A DNA stretch of 64,000 nucleotides. Source: Erinaceus europaeus. Lineage: Eukaryota > Chordata > Mammalia > Eulipotyphla > Erinaceidae. The notes beneath the pieces were generated by a model. That model was not told where the DNA came from. It searched no databases and saw only the letters and a program-made list of their open reading frames with translations. The stretch is taken from positions 100,986,999 through 101,050,998 of the forward strand of contig NC_080166.1 of assembly GCF_950295315.1 (NCBI RefSeq). The letters run 5' to 3'. The first letter of the stretch is position 1. Each line of letters starts with the position of its first letter. The translations under genes were made by a program, and so were the position numbers. Positions 57,268 to 64,000 of this stretch are shown in pieces.

Positions 57268-57620
57268 ATAATCAATCTGCTAAAGGTTATATTTTGTTGG
57301 TAGTATGTATGTAACATTTGTCACAATTGATGAGCATATATTGACACATCGTTATTATCCAGTGTCCACAGTTTACAAGAGGGATCACTCTTGCTGTTGA
57401 ACCTTCTAGAAGTTTGCACAAAATTATAATGGCAAGTTTCTATCATTATAATATCACACAGAGAATTTTCACTGTCCTAAATACCCTCTGGGTTCTGTCT
57501 GTTCACCCCTGGCTTTTTACTAATCCATGGCAACCATTGATCTTTTTTTCTGCTTCCATAATTCTGTCTTTTCCAGAAAGTCTTTTGGGATTAAAGCATA
57601 CTGCATAGAGGTGTTTCAGA
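57268..57620 (-). mobile_element. Ancient L1 3' end, antisense
   Basis: 'gacacatcgttattatccag', 'agggatcactcttgctgttg', 'agagaattttcactgtccta' and 'ccatggcaaccattgatctt' match the reverse of mammal-wide L1M-type ends. Confidence 0.65.
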
Positions 57621-58080
57621 ACTCAGTATTTTCTGTTTAATTGGAAGCATATTTTGAATGATGATCAGAACATGATCATCTTGAATAAATTTCAATTTCA
57701 GCTTGGAGTTACCTTCCACTATGCAGAACCTGCTTCTTGACTCTTTCCTTTCCTCACAAGAATTCAGGGGCCTGTGTGTTAAATGTCTCCTACTTCAGGG
57801 TTTAAAATACTATTACATTTTATAAGGAACTCCTTTGCGAAGAACCTGGAGTCTGAAATAAAGACATGTCTCCAGAGGCTCTCAATTGAGGCCCTGCCTC
57901 TGCTAAATAACATTCCCTGAAAACGTTCACTTTGGTTATGATCTGGACCTGGTCTCTAGCACTACATTTATTTTCCATTCGATTTATATTGTCAACTTGC
58001 CTCATGTTCAGTAGTCACAAGTCTATGGGGAGAGGTGATTCTTCATATATCCTTTCTTTATATGCTTTCTTAATAATATA
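57621..58080. other. Unique DNA
   Basis: No recognised element. Confidence 0.4.
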
Positions 58081-58081
58081 A

Positions 58082-58330
58082 AGTCAGGGAAGAAGATAGT
58101 TCAACCAGTAGAGAATGTGCTTGGCTATTAAGTGTGGCCCTGTTCAAGTTTCAAAAGCACATGGAAGTAGCAAGGAACTAAAGGAAGCTCTGATGCTGTG
58201 GTGAACGGGAGCTCCCTCTTTATATGTCTCCTTGATTCTATATATCTGAAATAAAAAATAATGAAAAAGTCAGTGTAGAAGGGTGGATTCACACAAGCCC
58301 AGTGCCCTGGCACAGAAAAATAATAAGTTA
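58082..58330 (+). mobile_element. SINE-G, old
   Basis: 'gggaagaagatagttcaacc', 'gagaatgtgcttggctatta' and 'ggaagctctgatgctgtggt', with A-rich tail. Confidence 0.5.
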
Positions 58331-58689
58331 AATAAATAAATATACACATGTATGCATGTGTATCTATGCACATATGCATATATAGTGAACATTGAAAAAT
58401 CAAATCTAACATTTTAAAATTTTATATAACCTAAATATGACTTTGAAAGATTTTCAAATGTGAACAATTTCTCTTTATTGTGCAAAAAAATATCTGGTTT
58501 TTACTGAAGAGAAGACGTTCCCCAGGATCTGTTACAAGACAGGTATCACATGATAAAAATTATCTACATTTTCAAACAAATTTTAGCTAGAATGCAATTG
58601 TATCAGTCTTTGGATATTTTTTCTATTTTTATTTTTTTAAGAGAGTTGATTTTATCTTATTTAAAGACTTTATTTTTCAGAGAAAAAGC

Positions 58690-59340
58690 AAGGGGAAGCT
58701 AAAGAGGTTGCCCAAAACACTCTATATGTTGATATGCAAGTTCTCTCCCATTATCAACATCCTCCAGTAGAATGACACACCTATTACAGTGGATGGTCCT
58801 ACCTACCCTCATACATCATCATAACCATGTCCATAGCTTGCATTAAGGCTAACTCTTAGTTTCTACAGGTTTGGGCAAGTATATACTGAAAATTTTATCA
58901 CTGCAATATTATGCAGAACATTTTCACTACGCTATAATCACCAGTTCCCTGACTATCCAATAATCTCTTCTTTTTGCCTCTAGAGTTTTTTTTTCTTTCC
59001 AAGAATGTCAGATGGAATTGTATGTTTACTATATTCAGTCTGAGTTTTTTTTTAGCAGTGATGTTTAGGTTTCCTTAGTAAGCATTTAAGTTTCCTCCTT
59101 GTCTTTTCAACTTTATTATGTTTAACTCTTATAGATAAACGTTCCATTATCTGAAGACACTAATATTTTTTAATTGAAATACTGTTAAGAATTCTGATTG
59201 CTTCTAAAATTTGACAATTATGAATGAAGCCTTCATAAAGGATCATGCCATGTTTATTGGTATGTTCATATGTTTTATAAATGCTTCCTGGATGTATTTG
59301 AGTTTCCATCATTTTTCAGTAAATAACAAGAAATATGACT
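58690..59340 (-). mobile_element. Ancient L1 3' end, antisense
   Basis: 'cagaacattttcactacgct', 'aagaatgtcagatggaattg', 'gcatttaagtttcctccttg' and 'acaattatgaatgaagcctt' are the same L1M-type end as at 57.3 kb, and extend further. Confidence 0.65.
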
Positions 59341-59398
59341 GCTGATCATATATTCAGAATAATGTCTATTTTTGTTAAAGATTGCCAAAATGTCTTCT

Positions 59399-59719
59399 TT
59401 TTTTTTTTTTTTTTTTTTTTGGACTCTCAACAATGAGGTCCTGAGGTTTTTGTTTTTTTTTAATATTTCCTTTTGTTGCCCTCGCTGTTTTATTGTTGTA
59501 GTTATTGATTTCGTCATGGTTGGAAAGGACAGAGAGAAATGGAGAGAGGACGGGAAGACAGAGAGGGAGAGAAAAGATAAGACACCTATAGACCTGATTC
59601 ACTGCTTTTAAAGCAACTCCCCTGCAGGTGGGGAGCCGGGGGCTCGAACCTGGATCCTTACTCTGGTCCTTGTACTTTGAGCCAAATGCTTATAACCCGC
59701 TCTGCTGTCACCCGACTCC
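59399..59719 (-). mobile_element. SINE-A, antisense, with extra 3' segment
   Basis: Between the perfect 14-bp repeats 'ccaaaatgtcttct' (59385-59398 and 59720-59733). In SINE orientation: complete SINE-A, short A run, about 31 nt complementary to a SINE-C head (59421-59451), then about A22. The whole unit moved once. Confidence 0.9.
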
Positions 59720-59733
59720 CCAAAATGTCTTCT

Positions 59734-60275
59734 AAAATGACTCTGTTAAGTACATCCCAAAATAAATTTAAAATATAATACAATAGCAGACATGTACCAA
59801 AAGAGGAAAATAAAGCACAGTGATGTGGGTATCAAAAAAAAAAAAAGTTGGAGGAGATGCCACTGACGTAAAGTTTATAAGGAATTGGGATTTTTAGAGT
59901 TGAAAGAAAGAACCACATGTAATGGTCATTGACTGGAGAAATATTGAGCATAAGATAAAGGAATTGCCAAAGTAATGGTAAAGTAGAGAGGATACTAGGT
60001 TAATCACGGGGTGGGGGTTGTTTTTTGTGGTCAGAAAGAGTAGGAAGGTAAGAAATTATTCCTTCATTGTCAAAGATGAACATATATAAATCAAAAGCTT
60101 TAAATAAGGTATCCTTAGTGCTGATTATTTTGAACAAATGATTTTTTTTTCATCTGATGTATCCAAAAGACCTGTTTGAATGTTCATGTCTGAATATCTA
60201 GTTCCATTTGTGTTTGTTTCCCTCATAAACATAACTTTTCTACTAAAGTGGCTTTCTGAAATGTAATTCTTTGCT
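59734..60275. other. Unique AT-rich DNA
   Basis: No recognised element. Confidence 0.4.
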
Positions 60276-60277
60276 AG

Positions 60278-60528
60278 TGGTGGGGGGTAGCTCAGCGGGT
60301 TAAGTGCAAATGGCTTAAAGCCTAAGGACTAGTGTAAGGATCCTGGTTAGAGGCCCCACCCATCTCTGCAGGGGAGTCGCTTCACAGGCAGTGAAGCAGG
60401 TCTGCAGGTGTCTTTCTCTCCCCCTCTGTCTTACCCTCCTCTCTGGATTTCTCTCTGTCCTGTCCAACACAATGACAGCAATAACAACAATGATAAACAA
60501 TAAGGGCAACAGAAGGGGGAAAAAAGAC
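60278..60528 (+). mobile_element. SINE-A
   Basis: 'ggggggtagctcagcgggtt', 'gcaggggagtcgcttcacag', CT body and 'aagggcaacagaagggggaa'. Confidence 0.88.
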
Positions 60529-61060
60529 CTAGTAGTATTAATAATAAAATAATTTTTGAAAATGGGTGAGGCAGTTCATCTTGTGTTGCAGTTATATTTA
60601 TAAAAGAACTTATACAACAGATGTGGGTGAGGTTGTTCCATAAATCAATTTTCTCCCTCTCCTCCCTATGCAATATCTTCATGCAGATATTGTGAATATG
60701 TAAATGTTGTGATATTTAAAATTCTCCTATAAATTACTTAAGTTTAATTAAATAAGTTTACTTATTTTTAAAATTCTAGGAAATATAGAATGTGCACACA
60801 CACAAAAAAATCCCTTTGGTTCTTTTAAATTTGTACTTTTCAAGAGACTTATAAAAACAAGATAAAGGCAGCACAAGGAGTTTCCACATTCCTTTCAAAG
60901 ATCTCCTAAAATAAACTTGTTACATTACATTAAACCAAAACTACTGTCATGCTTCTGTTAGAAGAGACAGTATTTAAACTTACAATTTAATAGGGGTAAT
61001 TCTCTGAATATAAAGTATGTGAAATTTCATAAATGTCAAAGTTTGGGTTTTTTTTTTTTT
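60529..61060. other. Unique AT-rich DNA
   Basis: No recognised element. Confidence 0.4.
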
Positions 61061-61069
61061 TGGTTTATC

Positions 61070-61235
61070 TTTTTTTTTTTTAAAGATTTTATTTATTCAT
61101 TCATGAGAAAGATAGGAAGAGAGAGAGAGAGAACCAGACACCACTCTGGCACATGTGCTGCCAGGGACTGAACTCAGCATCTTATGCTTGAGAGTCTAGT
61201 GTTTTATACACTGTGCCACCTCCTGGGCCACTTGG
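61070..61235 (-). mobile_element. SINE-C, antisense
   Basis: 'aaagattttatttattcatt', 'caccactctggcacatgtgc', 'gcttgagagtctagtgtttt' and 'gccacctcctgggccac'. Clean copy between T runs. Confidence 0.9.
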
Positions 61236-61748
61236 TTTGGTTTTTCAATGACGCTAGAAAACACTAGAGATGAAGAGGCAAAATTTAAGTATGGGATGAC
61301 TGAAGAGGAAGTGAGAAAATGATTTATGTTAAGGTCAATCTGAACTCCAGGTAGGACCCTTATGGAAGCACTCTATGTTGCCACAATCTTGAGGTGGACC
61401 AGTTCCCGAGGGGCCCAGGGGTAGGAAAAATCTTAACATACTTTTTCCTGATTGGTAAGTGCAACCAAAAAAGTTCACTAGTAATTTATGGACTGGCAAA
61501 GGGAAATTTAGAGAGCTTGCTTATGGTCTTGTCACAGGTAAAATGAAGTGGCTCCTATGAGCCTATCCAAATTTTATATGGAAAGGTGGCTCTTACACAG
61601 AGTAATTTTTTTTTTTTTCCAGATCACAAAAGGGTAGTGAGAGTAAGGGAGTTTTAACCATAATTTGTTTCCAGAACCACAAAGTCTGGGTAGAGTTCAC
61701 TATTGTCAGGTATTATAGTACAAGAGTAAGTTAATAATGTTTGACCTG
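61236..61748. other. Unassigned, somewhat GC-richer DNA
   Basis: Phrases such as 'tggtcttgtcacaggtaaaa' and 'agtggctcctatgagcctat' look like an old LTR or DNA transposon, but I cannot assign it. Confidence 0.3.
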
Positions 61749-61751
61749 ACA

Positions 61752-61955
61752 TGGCCCAAGGGCGCCACAATGATTAGGGCATTGGATTTAGAACTATGTG
61801 AGTTTAACCGGGTGTACCAATGCCCCGCTCCCTACATTGTATTTAAAATCTCAGGTTCGATCTCTGGCATTGCATGTACCAGAGTAATGCTCTGATTCTC
61901 TCATTTTATTATTTTTTCCTCCATAATAATAAATAAATATTTTAGTTGTGTTGAT
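61752..61955 (+). mobile_element. SINE-C with internal foreign segment
   Basis: Starts 'gcccaagggcgccacaatga' and ends 'gtaccagagtaatgctctga' plus AATAAAT. About 40 bp near 61804-61845 ('taaccgggtgtaccaatgcc') replaces the normal middle and resembles a reversed SINE head. Confidence 0.65.
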
Positions 61956-61965
61956 TAATGAAAAA

Positions 61966-62565
61966 ATATATCAATATAAAATTATTAATATAAGTTTTAA
62001 ACTTCAGACATTTCTGTTGTTTTTCTAAAACTTCAAACATTCCTGAATGAATTTCACCATGGTTAAACTGTTATTTTATTCAAATAAGAATTGAAGAAGT
62101 TATAAAATTTCAGTATGATATGATACAGTCATAGTATTTTTATATGCATTTTGATTTTCAAAATCAATATATTGTCAGACAACTGTAATATATAACTTTA
62201 AAAACATCTTTCTTCATTATCCATATGATTGATTTTTTTCTAACAGGTGAAATGCATTTCTTTGTTTTTATATCTAGTTTGTACTTTTAATAGTTTAACA
62301 CTAAGAATCTTATATTGCAATAAAAGATTATTTATTTTTTATGATTTATGCTCACTGGCATTTTTCATTATAAATGCTAAATGGCACAAAATTTAATTAA
62401 AAACAAACATTTAATATGTGGCTACTGAGTGAACCCCTATTACCTCTGGCTTCGTTTCTTTTGAGAGGTTTCATATGTAAACTTTTATGAGTTATTTTAG
62501 ATAATTGGGTCTGATTAATGTGGCCACACAAATGACACTCATCTAAGGATAAGACTAAATCTATT
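61966..62565. other. Unique AT-rich DNA
   Basis: No recognised element up to the L1 truncation point. Confidence 0.4.
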
Positions 62566-62566
62566 C

Positions 62567-64000
62567 CCTAAAGCAACCAGAAGGACAGAAATCACTAAAG
62601 TTAGAGCAGAAATAAACAACATCGAAAATAAAAGAACCATACAAAAGATCAATGAAGCCAAATGTTGGTTCTTTGAAAGATTAAACAAAATTGACAAACC
62701 CCTAGCCAGACTCACCAAACAAAAAAGAGAGAAGACTCAAATTAATAGAATTGTAAACGATGCAGGAGATATCACAACTGACACCACAGAAATCCAGAGA
62801 ATTCTGCGAAACTTCTATAAAGAACTATATGCCACCAAGCTAGAGAATCTGGAAGAAATGGAACAATTCCTAGAAACCTATGCACTTCCAAAACTGAACC
62901 AAGAAGAACTACAAAATCTAAATGCACCAATCACAGACAAAGAAATTGAAACCGTTATTAAGAATCTCCCCAACAACAAAAGTCCTGGACCAGATGGCTT
63001 CACAAATGAATTCTACAAAACTTTCAGGAAACAGTTAATACCCATACTTCTTAAGCTATTCCATAAGATTGAAGAAACAGGAATACTCCCTTCCACCTTT
63101 TATGAAGCCAACATCACCCTGATACCAAAAGCTGATAGGGACAGAACAAAAAAGGAAAACTACAAACCAATATCTCTGATGAACATAGATGCCAAAATAT
63201 TAAACAAGATCTTGGCCAACCGTATACAGCGACACATCAAAAAGATTGTTCATCATGACCAAGTGGGATTCATCCCAGGAATGCAAGGCTGGTTCAACAT
63301 CCGTAAATCAATCAATGTCATTCACCACATCAATAAAAGCAAAGCCAAAAACCACATGATTATCTCAATAGATGCAGAGAAAGCCTTTGACAAAATCCAA
63401 CACCCATTCATGCTCAAAACTCTACAGAAAATGGGAATAGATGGGAAATTCCTCAAGATAGTGGAGTCTATATATAGCAAACCTACAGCCAACATCATAC
63501 TCAATGGAGAGAAGCTGAAAGCATTCCCCCTCAGATCGGGGAGTAAACAGGGCTGTCCACTGTCACCGTTACTCTTCAACATAGTATTGGAAGTTCTGGC
63601 CATAGCAATCAGGCAAAAGAAAGAAATCAAAGGGATACAGATTGGAAGGGAAGAAGTAAAGCTCTCACTATTTGCAGATGATATGATAGTATACATAGAA
63701 AGACCTAAAGAATCCAGTAGAAAATTACTGGAAGTTGTTAGGCAATATAGCAAGGTATCAGGCTACAAAATCAATGTACAAAAATCAGTGGCATTTCTTT
63801 ATGCAAACACCAAATCTGAAGAAGAAGACATCCAGAAATCACTCCCATTTACTGTTTCAGCAAAATCAATCAAATACCTAGGAATAAAGTTGACCAAAGA
63901 AGTGAAAGACTTGTATACTGAAAACTATGAGTCGCTACTCAAGGAGATAGAAACTGATACCAAGAAATGGAAAGATATCCCATGCTCATGGATTGGAAGA
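62567..64000 (+). CDS. L1 ORF2, 5'-truncated, open to window end
   Basis: 478 codons without a stop from 62567 to the last base, so it continues outside the window. It begins in the linker after the endonuclease ('[10 protein letters not shown]'), then '[19 protein letters not shown]', '[16 protein letters not shown]', 'SIDAEKAFD' (motif A), '[14 protein letters not shown]' (motif B) and 'FADDMIVY' (motif C, 63670s). Closely related to the L1 at 29-34 kb but from another subfamily. The endonuclease and ORF1 are missing, so it is a dead copy even though its RT frame is intact. The left border lies near 62566. Right border and target duplication are not visible. Confidence 0.93.

Overview
This is nuclear DNA of a mammal, almost certainly a hedgehog (Erinaceus/Atelerix type). 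The evidence is (i) more than 40 tRNA-derived SINEs of a few families I associate with hedgehogs, (ii) L1 elements with open reading frames, and (iii) a Vingi-like non-LTR reverse transcriptase, a clade that from memory was described in hedgehogs and proposed to have arrived by horizontal transfer. No bacterial or viral genome, rRNA, CRISPR or operon is present. The window is AT-rich and behaves like a long intron or intergenic stretch packed with retroposons.

SINE names used below are mine. SINE-A: 220-290 bp, box A around 'gcagcgggttaagcgc', box B 'ggttcgagcc', CAA/TAA-rich 3' end. SINE-B: 'cacctggttgagcgcac' head, 'tttctggctgtctctatcc' tail. SINE-C: 'ggactctcaagcatgaggtc' head, about 150 bp. 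SINE-D: a SINE body followed by a 70-bp cassette ('gccgccaggag...ggtgga'). SINE-E: 'ataatggttatgcaaa' head. SINE-G: an older, 'gctcacttgg'-type SINE.

Layout. 0-5 kb: old unique DNA with LINE2 and MaLR/MLT1-like LTR remnants. 5-7.4 kb: SINEs and an L1 3'UTR fragment. 7.47-9.70 kb: a three-deep nest, with a Vingi-like element inside an LTR inside a SINE. 11.8-12.5 kb: two SINE-A copies stacked on one target site. 12.6-13.4 kb: old L1 3' end. 14.3-16.35 kb: a pile-up of six SINEs and a purine microsatellite. 16.4-17.25 kb: a Tigger/pogo-like DNA transposon relic. 18.2 kb: a clean solo LTR with 6-bp duplications. 18.8-25.7 kb: L1 pieces and an inverted pair of SINE+flank copies. 26-28 kb: SINEs. 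29.1-34.0 kb: a recent L1 with a 5' inversion and intact 17-bp target-site duplications. 34-51 kb: SINEs alternating with a long non-coding L1-type 3' module, including a triple SINE stack at 40.8-41.56 kb. 51-62.5 kb: older DNA, two ancient antisense L1 ends and SINEs. 62.57 kb to the end: a 5'-truncated L1 whose ORF2 is open to the window edge.

The only possible host gene I can argue for is on the minus strand: three open segments at 56384-56502, 52561-52668 and 40006-40220 with AG/GT borders and matching reading-frame phase. I do not recognise the protein, and this remains a hypothesis. Everything else with coding potential is a transposable-element reverse transcriptase, L1 endonuclease or L1 ORF1 fragment.
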